From: Ohtaekwangia koreensis
GTDB taxonomy: Bacteria > Bacteroidota > Bacteroidia > Cytophagales > Cyclobacteriaceae
Assembly: GCF_900167975.1 (NCBI RefSeq)
Contig: NZ_FUZU01000003.1
Span: forward strand, 496,001-560,000
Direction: 5' to 3'
Length of the DNA stretch: 64,000 bases
In this document: positions 33,586 to 42,812 of the stretch, one piece after another
How the letters are laid out: the number at the start of each line of letters is the position of its first letter
Position numbering within the stretch: position 1 is the stretch's first letter
The notes under the pieces: model-generated
Seen by the model: only the letters and a program-made list of their open reading frames with translations
What the model was told of the DNA's origin: nothing
Databases searched by the model: none
Position numbers and translations under genes: made by a program

Positions 33586-34644
33586 TTATAGCTCAAGGTG
33601 TTTAATATCCATCTGTGCTTTGAGAAAATCCTGTTGATTACCTATATCAAGCCAGTAGTTGAGTATCGGAAAGTTTACAACTTTACGCTTGCTGCGTATC
33701 AGATCATCCATCAGATCGGTTGCATTATACATGCCTTCCGCAGGAATGAGATCACGAAGTTTTGATCTCAAAAGATAGATACCTGCATTCGAGTAATATA
33801 CATAGGTTGGTTTTTCTTTTAGTGAAGTAACATGAAGATCATCACTTAACTCCAATACTCCATAGGGTATATTTACACTGTACGGAACGCTGGCAACGCA
33901 CATATCTGCATTGATAGCAAGAAAGTGTTTATAGAAATCCTCAAAATCAAGTGTTGTCAGAATATCAGAATTCATTACTAGGATATGCTCGTGGCGAATT
34001 TGTGGCGCCAGGCGAAACGCTCCTATCGTACCAAGTGGTTCATCCTCCTCGATATACTTTATATTGACACCTTTCGACTTTCCATCTCCAAAATAATCCT
34101 GAATGTTTTTTCCCAGGTACTTGATACTGATGTAAAAGTCTTCAACACCATATTTGATAAGTCTGTCGATATTGTGTTCAATGATGGGTTTATCACCGAC
34201 TTTCAACATGGGTTTAGGCGTAGCATCTGTAAGCGGTCTTAAGCGCTCACCCCTGCCACCCGCCATAATCAGTGCGGATATAGGAACTATAGCTTGCACT
34301 TGTTTCAGATCGATCAGCTTTACAATACGCTCTTTTGAATCAAGCACAGGAAGCAGATGAATCTTAAGTCCTTTATACAGTTTTACTTCTTCTGCATTGA
34401 TCTGATCTTCGCGAAGGAATTTGAATTTCCGGTTCATGTAAAGATTTACATTCTCAGATATCTCTCTCCCTGACAGAAGGCCTCTGCGAATATCACCATC
34501 GGTTACTGTTCCTAAAAGCTTACCTTCTTCGTTGATAATAAAAAGCGTGCGACTGTCTTTTGAAGACAGCGCATCTAACTTTTGTAAAGCCTGACGAGCA
34601 TTGCTTTTGTCGTCTATTACATATTCTCTAAAATCAACAAACAT
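33586..34644 (-). CDS. CBS-domain sugar-phosphate nucleotidyltransferase (PtmE-like)
   Basis: A 352-residue protein with two N-terminal CBS repeats (residues 1-120; GTVTDGDIRRGLL is the classic loop). A nucleotidyltransferase domain opens ALIMAGGRGERLRPLTDATPKPMLKVGDKPI. The architecture is that of PtmE of the Campylobacter legionaminic acid pathway, which makes the GDP-amino-sugar precursor (glucosamine-1-phosphate guanylyltransferase). It directly abuts the LegF-like gene. The presence of PtmE is the main reason to prefer a GDP-linked legionaminic route over ordinary sialic acid. CBS domains suggest regulation by an adenine nucleotide, known in general for CBS proteins. Confidence 0.85.
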   Translation of the reverse strand: MFVDFREYVIDDKSNARQALQKLDALSSKDSRTLFIINEEGKLLGTVTDGDIRRGLLSGREISENVNLYMNRKFKFLREDQINAEEVKLYKGLKIHLLPVLDSKERIVKLIDLKQVQAIVPISALIMAGGRGERLRPLTDATPKPMLKVGDKPIIEHNIDRLIKYGVEDFYISIKYLGKNIQDYFGDGKSKGVNIKYIEEDEPLGTIGAFRLAPQIRHEHILVMNSDILTTLDFEDFYKHFLAINADMCVASVPYSVNIPYGVLELSDDLHVTSLKEKPTYVYYSNAGIYLLRSKLRDLIPAEGMYNATDLMDDLIRSKRKVVNFPILNYWLDIGNQQDFLKAQMDIKHLEL

Positions 34645-34653
34645 AATCTATGG

Positions 34654-35778
34654 CTAATAAAATAGTTGCTTTAACGAACTACATATCGTATCGGCTGAGC
34701 CGTCTCGATAGTATATATTTTCACCTGTATAGTCACCCTTTCCAGAAATTGACTTAACTGCTTCCAACATAGCGTCACTGGATATCGGAACATCTACGAT
34801 ATTATCAGATTGCATGCGTCCTTTTTGGCGGTCGCCTACATTGATAACGTATTTGTGTAATGATGCTGCTTCAATGATTCCACTGGATGTATTACCCAAT
34901 AGAAATGCACAATGATGCATTACCGAAAAATATCCTCTTGTACCTAAATTCTCCACCATTACTATATGAGGCAGACCTGATAATTTTTCAATGAATATAT
35001 TTCGAACCGTAGCTCCTAACGTATCGGCATTCGGCATTGTAATTACAATTTGAAATTGAGACAACGCCATAAAAGTCTTTACCAATTCATTGGCATAATG
35101 TATATTCTCCGATACGTTCACTGTCTCCGGATGAAATGTTACCAATATCGTAGGCGCTGCCATATCAATATTCCATTTATTCTTAATCTCATCCTTCGAT
35201 AAGAAAGAAATATCTGCCAGCGAATCAAGACTTAATGCTCCTACATTATATATATGTTCGGGTTCATCCAACATTTGCTTTAACCGTTCTGCATACGCTT
35301 CGGTCGAAACAAAGTGACACCACGCAGCCTGTGAAATAGAATGCCTGAAAAAATTATCAATAGCCCCTAATGTTTTTTCACCACCATGTAAATGTCCAAA
35401 TTTTACACCAAAAGGGACTCCTGCCGTTACAGCAGCAAACATCTCGTAACGATCTCCCAGGCAGAGCACTATATCATATTGACTTGCACGCATTCCCCAG
35501 TACTGCGAAAATTTCATCATCGTTAATGACATCGCTGTAGCAATTGCTTCAGGAGAATCACCTGTTAATAAAGACTCAATCTTTGTATCAATGGAAAAAC
35601 CTTCTGCTTCAATCGCCTTTACTGTATAACCATGAAAAGGAGACAAGTGACTTCCAAAGGCTATAATCTTCAAATTGAAGAAAGTATCGTTCTGCATCTT
35701 CTTCAGTAAAGGAAGATAGATACCAAAATCTGCTCGTGAGCTTGTCAGAACGCCTACTCTCAATGGAAGTGTTGCCAT
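34654..35778 (-). CDS. UDP/GDP-sugar 2-epimerase, hydrolysing (NeuC/LegG-like)
   Basis: A 374-residue enzyme of the hydrolysing UDP-GlcNAc 2-epimerase family. It opens LRVGVLTSSRADFGIYLPLL, and contains LCLGDRYEMFAAVTAGVP, GHLHGGEKTLGAIDNFFRHSI and the nucleotide-binding LLGNTSSGIIEAA. It releases the 2-epimerised free sugar (ManNAc or the 2,4-diacetamido-trideoxymannose) that NeuB/LegI condenses with phosphoenolpyruvate. Its start codon overlaps the end of the synthase gene by 19 bases. The choice between NeuC and LegG rests on the neighbours. Confidence 0.92.
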   Translation of the reverse strand: MATLPLRVGVLTSSRADFGIYLPLLKKMQNDTFFNLKIIAFGSHLSPFHGYTVKAIEAEGFSIDTKIESLLTGDSPEAIATAMSLTMMKFSQYWGMRASQYDIVLCLGDRYEMFAAVTAGVPFGVKFGHLHGGEKTLGAIDNFFRHSISQAAWCHFVSTEAYAERLKQMLDEPEHIYNVGALSLDSLADISFLSKDEIKNKWNIDMAAPTILVTFHPETVNVSENIHYANELVKTFMALSQFQIVITMPNADTLGATVRNIFIEKLSGLPHIVMVENLGTRGYFSVMHHCAFLLGNTSSGIIEAASLHKYVINVGDRQKGRMQSDNIVDVPISSDAMLEAVKSISGKGDYTGENIYYRDGSADTICSSLKQLFY

Positions 35779-36782
35779 GTTAATTTTTCACCAGACGCTA
35801 AGTTCTTCGATACTTTTTTTCCTATAACAAGATCAAGTAACATCGGAGATATACCGTCACCAGGGCGCTTCATGATGAGGTCACTCTTCGACAACACATC
35901 CCCTTCTTTTTTATCGGTCGCTAAATGTATACTCTTTCTTACCAGGCTTTTATTCGGCAATTCAGATGCAGAAGCACGCTTCCTTCCATCACCTTGCAAG
36001 GCAAGCTCTACATTGCGAATAGATCTGACCATGTGTGCCAGTTCATTTGGTTCCAGTGATGCTTTGTGATCAGGCCCCGGCAAATTACGATCAAGTGTAA
36101 AGTGCTTCTCTATTACGGTAGCTCCTAATGCCACTGCTGCTATCGGAATTTCTATACCTAATGTATGATCCGAATATCCTACACGAACTTTAAATGCATC
36201 TCTGATAGAAAGCATAGCGCCAAGATTAACATCTTCGAAAGGTGTAGGATATTGTGAATTGCAATGCAGCACTGCTATATCTTCAATAGGGACACCTGCT
36301 TGCGTCAACACATCCAGTGCTTGCTCAATCTCTCCCAAGGACGACATACCGGTAGAAACCACAACAGGTTTCTTCTTTGAAGCCATGTGCTTGAGGTATG
36401 GATAATTGGTGATTTCTCCAGACGGCACTTTAAAGAAATCGATACCGACCGAATCCAGAAAGTCAAGGCTGTCCTCATCAAATCCCGTTGACAGAAATTT
36501 GATACCAGCTTCATCTGCATATTTCTTCAGTATGTGATGGTCAGCTTCGCTTAGCTCAAGCTTCTTTAACATGCCATACTGCGAATCATCCCCATCGTTA
36601 ATATTTTTGGATTGATAAGAAGCTTTCTTGGCTTCTGTGCTTACAAGTTTGTCAGCTTTAAACGTCTGAAACTTTACATAGTCCGCACCCGCTTCCGCAG
36701 CAGCATCAATCAATTGCTTTGCTTTTTCTATCTCGCCATTATGATTAACTCCGGCTTCTGCTATAATAGTAACTTGACTCAC
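35760..36782 (-). CDS. N-acetylneuraminate/legionaminate synthase (NeuB/LegI-like)
   Basis: A 340-residue PEP-dependent synthase with a GTG start at 36782. The TIM barrel (1-270) has IIAEAGVNHNG, GADYVKFQTF, VVSTGMSSLGEIEQAL, LHCNSQYPTP and SDHTLG. The C-terminal SAF antifreeze-like domain (about 280-340) covers SIHLATDKKEGDVL and MKRPGDGISPM. It makes the nine-carbon 2-keto-3-deoxy acid from a mannose-configured amino sugar and phosphoenolpyruvate. It is adjacent to LegB- and LegG-like genes. Confidence 0.93.
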   Translation of the reverse strand: MSQVTIIAEAGVNHNGEIEKAKQLIDAAAEAGADYVKFQTFKADKLVSTEAKKASYQSKNINDGDDSQYGMLKKLELSEADHHILKKYADEAGIKFLSTGFDEDSLDFLDSVGIDFFKVPSGEITNYPYLKHMASKKKPVVVSTGMSSLGEIEQALDVLTQAGVPIEDIAVLHCNSQYPTPFEDVNLGAMLSIRDAFKVRVGYSDHTLGIEIPIAAVALGATVIEKHFTLDRNLPGPDHKASLEPNELAHMVRSIRNVELALQGDGRKRASASELPNKSLVRKSIHLATDKKEGDVLSKSDLIMKRPGDGISPMLLDLVIGKKVSKNLASGEKLTWQHFH

Positions 36783-36791
36783 GGTGTTGTA

Positions 36792-37790
36792 TTAAAGATT
36801 ATAAATATCAGATTTATACCCGGCTATGTTTTGGGACTGAGAGAACCACTCAATGGTCTCTTTCAATCCTGCATCCAATGTATACTTTGGTTTCCAGTCT
36901 GTATACTCTATAAGTTTTTGATTGCTGCCAAACAATCTGAACACTTCACTCTTCTCAGGTCTTAATCGCTGTTGGTCTTCTTCAATTTTAATATCCGAAC
37001 CAATTTGACTCACAAGCTTACGTGCCAGGTCTCCAACCGAAATTTCAGATTGAGTGGCTATATTAACATCATGCCCCAGGAGCTCATCACATTTAGCAAT
37101 GGCTACAAACCCTTCAACGGTATCTTTTACATAAAGCAAATCACGTGTCGGTGTGAGATCTCCAAGTTTTAGTGACGTTGCTCCATTCAGTAACTGTGTT
37201 ATAATAGTAGGTATAACTGCTCTTGCAGATTGACGTGGACCGAATGTATTAAATGGTCGTACAATTGTAACCGGTAGATTAAAACTTCTGTAGAAAGACT
37301 CAGCTATACAATCTGCTCCTATTTTAGATGCCGAGTACGGAGACTGCGGTTGACGAGGATGACGCTCATCTATAGGTACATATTGCGCTGTACCATATAC
37401 TTCTGATGTTGATGTAACCAGTACGCGTTTAGTATTAAGATCGCGTGCTGCCTGCACTACATTTAACGTTCCTTTTACATTGGTATCAACATAGCTATCC
37501 GGTGAGTGATAGCTAAATGGTATAGCGATTAAAGCCGCAAGATGAAAAACAACATCAACGCCTTGCATGGCGGTACGCACTCCATTGGGATCACGTATAT
37601 CTCCTGCAAAAATCTCAAGTTTATTCTTCAATTCTTTTGGAAATGTATCAATCCACCCCCAGCTATTAAAAGAGTTATAGTAGACAAAGGCTTTTACTTT
37701 ACATCCTTCTTCAAGGAGTCGTTGTGTGAGATGGCTCCCTATAAATCCATCTGCTCCTGTAACTAATACTGTTTTACCTCTTAATTCCAT
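36792..37790 (-). CDS. NAD-dependent sugar-nucleotide 4,6-dehydratase/epimerase (LegB-like)
   Basis: A 332-residue extended SDR. NAD-binding VTGADGFIGSHL (about 10-21), TSTSEVYGTAQYVPIDE, the catalytic YSASKIGAD (Tyr-x3-Lys) and RPFNTFGPRQSARAVIPTII are all present. The GPRQSARA-IPTII stretch is characteristic of LegB, which forms the 4-keto-6-deoxy intermediate of legionaminic acid from GDP-GlcNAc in Campylobacter. Being cytosolic and lacking membrane segments, it differs from the PglF-like dehydratase at 2672-4690. It is the first gene of the legionaminic-type block in transcription order. Confidence 0.88.
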   Translation of the reverse strand: MELRGKTVLVTGADGFIGSHLTQRLLEEGCKVKAFVYYNSFNSWGWIDTFPKELKNKLEIFAGDIRDPNGVRTAMQGVDVVFHLAALIAIPFSYHSPDSYVDTNVKGTLNVVQAARDLNTKRVLVTSTSEVYGTAQYVPIDERHPRQPQSPYSASKIGADCIAESFYRSFNLPVTIVRPFNTFGPRQSARAVIPTIITQLLNGATSLKLGDLTPTRDLLYVKDTVEGFVAIAKCDELLGHDVNIATQSEISVGDLARKLVSQIGSDIKIEEDQQRLRPEKSEVFRLFGSNQKLIEYTDWKPKYTLDAGLKETIEWFSQSQNIAGYKSDIYNL

Positions 37791-37817
37791 GTATTCTTAT
37801 TAGTATTTCAAATAACT

Positions 37818-38909
37818 TTAATACTTCTCTTCTTTTAGTTCCAATGGATTGACTGGGCTATCGAGCAATTTAAACTGTTCATAATCTATATACTTTCCGA
37901 ACCAGGTTTCGCGTTTACAAAGCTCTTGAATCAACCTTAAGTAGGCTACTTCTGATCCATGTAACCCATCAACCGCTTCGTTATCGTTAGATCCAATAGT
38001 CTCCAGTGAAATAAAATTATGCACCCTTAGATTGTTTGCGCTAAATGTAGAGTCTAATTTTAGCATATATCTATACTTTCCTGATTCAACCATTCGATTA
38101 TAAATCGCTGTTGGGTAAGGAGGTACGAACATCACCAATTCAATACCATTATTTTTGCAATAATCCACAAATGATTTCAGAATACTGATTGCATCATCAT
38201 TTACCTCAGCTCCCCACTCAAATCTGTGCCTTCCCGATTTAATTCTTTTCTCAACATCCCTAAATGAAATTTTTATACCACTCTTAAAATCATGAATTAT
38301 CTTTCCATAATAATAGCTCCCATCATCAGTTCTATATCCAGCGTTATTCATCATAGCAGTTATACCGTAGCGATTGTCGCTTTCCGTAATACTTTTTATT
38401 TGAATTTTACCATCCATTAGGTCAGTATATATATCGAGAGAGGATTTACTTAACATATTCAATTCGCTCACTTCAGAATTATACTCACATCCCTTTTTTA
38501 GATTATCCCAATTTTCGTTAAAGAAATATTGATCAAGGCCCAGTATAAGTACTTTAGGTTTGTAAGTGTTTTTATTCCATTCATCAATCAGGCATGGCAA
38601 ATCACCTATTCTCGATATCAGCCTTCCTCCATTAAAAAAAGCTCTGGGCTCTTTAAAAAAGAAATCACGTATCTGGAGTACTCTTGACGTACCAACCGCA
38701 AGGATATCAGGCCTTCTAGATAGTATCTCGCCAAGTTTATAGTCCTTTGATTGCTCACTATATGCCAACCCAAGCAAGTGATGTCGTCCAACGGTTACTC
38801 TCGACAAATCGCTCATCTCACCGGAGACCTTCAGAATAACATAGGGCAACGAAAAGAAAAGAACTACTGGCAATACGAATACCAATATTTTACATAGAAA
38901 CTTCTTCAT
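37818..38909 (-). CDS. SGNH/AlgJ-like periplasmic protein, partner of MBOAT
   Basis: A 363-residue protein with start ATG 38909 overlapping the MBOAT stop. An N-terminal hydrophobic anchor or signal (7-27) is followed by a domain with AVGTSRVLQIRD (Ser75 in a GTSR block), ILGLDQYFFNENWD and the terminal VDGLHGSE (Asp314, His317). This is the Ser ... Asp-x-x-His arrangement of SGNH hydrolases and of AlgJ/AlgX/DltD-type acetylation proteins. Encoded straight after an MBOAT protein, it probably completes transfer of acyl groups to the glycan in the periplasm. Overall similarity to known families is weak. Confidence 0.65.
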   Translation of the reverse strand: MKKFLCKILVFVLPVVLFFSLPYVILKVSGEMSDLSRVTVGRHHLLGLAYSEQSKDYKLGEILSRRPDILAVGTSRVLQIRDFFFKEPRAFFNGGRLISRIGDLPCLIDEWNKNTYKPKVLILGLDQYFFNENWDNLKKGCEYNSEVSELNMLSKSSLDIYTDLMDGKIQIKSITESDNRYGITAMMNNAGYRTDDGSYYYGKIIHDFKSGIKISFRDVEKRIKSGRHRFEWGAEVNDDAISILKSFVDYCKNNGIELVMFVPPYPTAIYNRMVESGKYRYMLKLDSTFSANNLRVHNFISLETIGSNDNEAVDGLHGSEVAYLRLIQELCKRETWFGKYIDYEQFKLLDSPVNPLELKEEKY

Positions 38910-40336
38910 CAAAATTGAAAGTATATGAAATCCTGATTACCAAATGCACCAAAGAACACAATCAAGGCAACCAAACCGTAGTATATAGTGAGCCGCCAAG
39001 CTACATGCCTGCTTCTTACAAATTCAGGCATACCGTTTCTAAACAACCATTCCAACAACAAAAAAAGAAATAATATTATAATAAATTTTTGATCTATACC
39101 TTCGAGACCATGGCTGGGTAATAACTGATTTGTAAAAAATCCATATATATAATCAAATGCCTCTCCTATGTTCGCTGCTCTGAAGAAAATCCAGGCAAAA
39201 CATGTTAGTAAGAAGGTTGTCGCAATTTGAAATGTCTCCTTAAATGTGGGGAAGAAACGTCCTTCCGCAACGGTATCTGTATGAACTCTGTTTTTACCAG
39301 AGATAAGAAGTGGTAAAAAGTATAGCCCATTAAGCGCTCCCCATACAATGAATGTCCAGTTCGCTCCATGCCAAAAGCCGCTAATCAGAAAAACAATCAT
39401 TGTATTTCTAATTGCCTTCATGGTATTTACCCTGCTTCCTCCCAGTGGTATATAGATATAGTCCCGAAACCAGGTCGTTAATGAAATATGCCAGCGTCTC
39501 CAGAATTCTGCTATGTCGCGTGAGAAATATGGCGTTCTAAAATTAACGAGTAACTCAATACCAAATAGTTTGGCCGTTCCAATCGCAATATCCGAATAGC
39601 CCGAAAAATCTCCATATATCTGGAAGGCGAAGAATATCGCACCCAATGCTAATTCGACTTTAGAAGCGGTTGCCGAGTTCTCGAATATATGGTTCACAAA
39701 GACTGCGCAATTGTCCGCAATCACCACCTTTTTAAACAACCCCCAAAGAATAAGTCGTAACCCATCAGCAGATTGAGTATAGTTAAATTTTCGATCAGCA
39801 GTGATCTGTGGTAACAAGTGCGTAGCTCGTTCAATCGGACCTGCAACCAACAAAGGAAAGAAACTTACAAATAAAGAATAGTCTACAAAGTTGTGAATTG
39901 GTTTAGTGTTTCCCCGATAGATATCAATTACGTAAGACATTCCGTGGAAAGTATAAAATGATATTCCAACAGGTAGCACTATATTAATAAAAACAGGATT
40001 CATGGTGATCCCGAAGAAAGAAAGCGCCGCCTGTGTGGAGTCTGCAAAGAAATTAAAGTACTTGAAAAAGAAGAGAACGGCCAGATTGTTAAATATACTC
40101 AACCACAAATAGAGCTTCTTTCGACCCTCAGAGTTATATATTAACAAGCCAAACGAGTAATCGATAATAGTTGACAACATCAGTAGGAAAACAAAGCGCC
40201 AGTCCCACCATCCGTAAAATATATAGCTTACTAACAGTAACAAGTTATTCTGTGAGCGTCTGCTATGCTTTAACAGCCAGTATAGCGTATATACTATAAT
40301 TAAGAAAAAAACAAATTCAATTGAATTAAATAGCAT
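38909..40336 (-). CDS. MBOAT family O-acyltransferase (AlgI-like)
   Basis: A membrane-bound O-acyltransferase of 475 residues starting at ATG 40336 (MLFNSIEFVFFLII); a TTG three codons upstream is in frame. About eleven membrane helices. Signature blocks: LLVSYIFYGWWDWRF, LPVGISFYTFHGMSYVIDIYRG, FGDFSGYSDIA-type (IYGDFSGYSDIAIGTAKLFG), FWRRWHISLTTWFRDYIYIPLGGS and SGFWHGANWTFIVWG with the catalytic His. It moves acetyl groups across the inner membrane onto the polymer, working with the SGNH-like protein that follows. Confidence 0.95.
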   Translation of the reverse strand: MLFNSIEFVFFLIIVYTLYWLLKHSRRSQNNLLLLVSYIFYGWWDWRFVFLLMLSTIIDYSFGLLIYNSEGRKKLYLWLSIFNNLAVLFFFKYFNFFADSTQAALSFFGITMNPVFINIVLPVGISFYTFHGMSYVIDIYRGNTKPIHNFVDYSLFVSFFPLLVAGPIERATHLLPQITADRKFNYTQSADGLRLILWGLFKKVVIADNCAVFVNHIFENSATASKVELALGAIFFAFQIYGDFSGYSDIAIGTAKLFGIELLVNFRTPYFSRDIAEFWRRWHISLTTWFRDYIYIPLGGSRVNTMKAIRNTMIVFLISGFWHGANWTFIVWGALNGLYFLPLLISGKNRVHTDTVAEGRFFPTFKETFQIATTFLLTCFAWIFFRAANIGEAFDYIYGFFTNQLLPSHGLEGIDQKFIIILFLFLLLEWLFRNGMPEFVRSRHVAWRLTIYYGLVALIVFFGAFGNQDFIYFQF

Positions 40337-40380
40337 CTGGGTCAAATAAGTTATTCATATTATCAAAAAACAGTGAGTCA

Positions 40381-42807
40381 CTATTCCTGATAATAATCAT
40401 TACCGTTTTTCTTTTTCTTGCGGCCATAATAGTACCCACCATATTGGTAACCCGACCCGTAACCATAGCCATAACTATACCCTCCATAACCATAGCCAAG
40501 ACCGGATTTCCGAAGATCATTGAATAGCACACTTACGCGAAGTAGTCTTCCTGATTTATAAAAATCATCGAACGATCGCAATGCCTCCTTCGGTGTATAA
40601 TCTTGACGGATGACGAAGAGCGTATGATTAACATGCTTCGACAAGACAAACGCATCTGTAACCAGGCTTAAAGGAGGTGTATCAATAATAATATAGTCGA
40701 ACTCGGTACGTAAATAATTTATCAACTCTTCCATCGCTGGTCGCAGAAGCAATTCACTTGGATTCGGTGGCATTGGGCCACTCGCTATCAGATATAAACT
40801 ATCGACTGAAGAGGTTTGTATTATTTCCTCTTTAGTTGCCATGCCAGACAGGTACTGGCTAAGACCGATCGTATTATTCAAACCAAGTTCATCGTATAGT
40901 TTGGGCTTCCGAAGGTCAGCACCAACAATTACAGTACGTTTACCTGCTAAAGCATATACGGTAGCCAAATTAAGTGTAGTGAATGATTTACCCTCCCCCG
41001 GAATAGAAGAGGTAACCATAAAAATTTGATGGTCCTGACTTCCAGTAAAGTAATTTAAATTAGATCGTAAAGATCGAAAAGACTCAGCCATTGCAGAACG
41101 TGGCTTATTGTAAACAATCAATGCGTCTGATGCCGGATTATGCCCCACCGCACCAATTACAGGGGCTGAAGTCATATTCTCAATATCGTCTTTTGACTGG
41201 ATTCGATTATTAAGAATTTCGAGCAAGATAAATATTGACAGCGGTACCAGTAAGCCAATCCCAACTCCAATCATTAGATTTTGCATTGTCTTAGGTGATA
41301 TAGCTCCGCCCGCCATGGGTGGATTGACCACCACTATATCCGAGGTAGTAGAAGCCATGGAGAGTCCAGCTTCTGTTCTTTTCTGCAAAAGAAATATATA
41401 CAGATTCTCACGTAGTGAGTAGTTGCGTTGTATTCCAACCAGCTCTCGTTCTGTACTTGGTAACTTGGCGAGCTGATCCTCCACAAGTTTAATCTGATCG
41501 TTTATAAACTTGATGTTGATCTTTTGAGTGCTCCGGTTATTTTCTATCGTCTTTAATATATCTGCTTTCAGAAACTGAATTTTCTTAAGCTTGGCTTGAT
41601 ATTCGGGATTATCTTCCAGATGCAACACGCCTCGTGTTGTGTTAGTTTTGTATAGGTTGACCTGCCCCTGCTCTTCGATAAGTGTTGTTATTAGCTGTGT
41701 TATAATTCCATCTGTAATACCAACACTTTGAGGCGTAAAAATGCCTTCATACTGATTTTGTTCTAACAATTGCGAGATATAGGTAAAGTAATTGTCTAAT
41801 AACCTGTATTGAAATTTTTGATTTTCGTAATCCTGGAGTTTCAGATATAATCTGTTAGTTTCTTCCGCAAGCTCTGTAATAACATTTCTTCGCTTGAAAT
41901 CTTCGACCTGATCTTCGTAATGCTCGAGTGAGTCTCCAATGACCCCTAGTTGGTTGTCCAAGAACATGATGGCGCGGGCCACCATTTTATTTTTTTTCTC
42001 TACGTCGTAATCCTGGTAACGCTCAATGAATTTACTCAGAAAATCGATTTCTTTTTGAATAACAGATCCGTTAATCTCAAGATCTACTACCGACGATCCT
42101 GTCATCGCCCATCCGATTTTTAGCCGGCTGGAGTAAGACTTCGCCAACGACAACGGATTGTTGAATCTAACTACCAACGTCTTGTTAAATAATTCGGAGA
42201 CATCCGCTTTTCGAGTCACGAATAATTGGTAGCCATTTATTTTAACAGTGTCGTTGAACTGCAGCGATGAAAACTCTTTTCCTGGTTGGTCATCATCAAC
42301 CTTGTATTGCAATGAATACGTATGCTGATCTATTACTTTAAAATAAAATGATTTGCCGTAAGGTCGCTTATCTTTATTGGCTATAGCTTTTATTGTTAAT
42401 GGGAAATTAGGCTCATAATACTCCGTTGTTTTTATATCTCCTTCTCTAAAATAGGACACATCGAATCCAAGCTCCTCAACTACCTCCTGAAGTAGGGGGT
42501 ATGATTTCATTATATAAATTTCATTATAGAAATTCCTATATTCAGTAAGCAACTCATTGTTATACAAAAATTTCGCACCGACATTTTCTTCGCTTTCACG
42601 AATAATGATGGATGCTTTGACCGGGTAAATACGCGTACTGTAGCGATTCATCAAGTATGCAACACTAACGCTTATGATAAGCGAAAGCAATATGATATAC
42701 CAATAGCGTATAGCACGATCCGCTACGCGCTTAAAATTGATTTGAATCCCTTTGGAAGAAGTATTGGGGCCTTCAGTAATATCTGGTATAGGAGCCTGGG
42801 TATTCAA
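40381..42807 (-). CDS. Polysaccharide co-polymerase/tyrosine autokinase (Wzc-like)
   Basis: An inner-membrane protein of 808 residues controlling chain length and export. It has an N-terminal Wzz domain with two membrane helices (about 35-52 and 510-530) bracketing a long periplasmic coiled-coil region. The cytoplasmic BY-kinase has Walker A SSIPGEGKSFTTLNLA, Walker A' VGADLRKPK and Walker B IIIDTPP. The C-terminus is a tyrosine- and glycine-rich tail (about 15 Tyr in the last 45 residues) followed by KKKK, the expected autophosphorylation cluster. The only start is a TTG at 42807, five bases after the Wza stop. It forms the export core together with Wza. Confidence 0.95.
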   Translation of the reverse strand: MNTQAPIPDITEGPNTSSKGIQINFKRVADRAIRYWYIILLSLIISVSVAYLMNRYSTRIYPVKASIIIRESEENVGAKFLYNNELLTEYRNFYNEIYIMKSYPLLQEVVEELGFDVSYFREGDIKTTEYYEPNFPLTIKAIANKDKRPYGKSFYFKVIDQHTYSLQYKVDDDQPGKEFSSLQFNDTVKINGYQLFVTRKADVSELFNKTLVVRFNNPLSLAKSYSSRLKIGWAMTGSSVVDLEINGSVIQKEIDFLSKFIERYQDYDVEKKNKMVARAIMFLDNQLGVIGDSLEHYEDQVEDFKRRNVITELAEETNRLYLKLQDYENQKFQYRLLDNYFTYISQLLEQNQYEGIFTPQSVGITDGIITQLITTLIEEQGQVNLYKTNTTRGVLHLEDNPEYQAKLKKIQFLKADILKTIENNRSTQKINIKFINDQIKLVEDQLAKLPSTERELVGIQRNYSLRENLYIFLLQKRTEAGLSMASTTSDIVVVNPPMAGGAISPKTMQNLMIGVGIGLLVPLSIFILLEILNNRIQSKDDIENMTSAPVIGAVGHNPASDALIVYNKPRSAMAESFRSLRSNLNYFTGSQDHQIFMVTSSIPGEGKSFTTLNLATVYALAGKRTVIVGADLRKPKLYDELGLNNTIGLSQYLSGMATKEEIIQTSSVDSLYLIASGPMPPNPSELLLRPAMEELINYLRTEFDYIIIDTPPLSLVTDAFVLSKHVNHTLFVIRQDYTPKEALRSFDDFYKSGRLLRVSVLFNDLRKSGLGYGYGGYSYGYGYGSGYQYGGYYYGRKKKKNGNDYYQE

Positions 42808-42812
42808 ATTTT

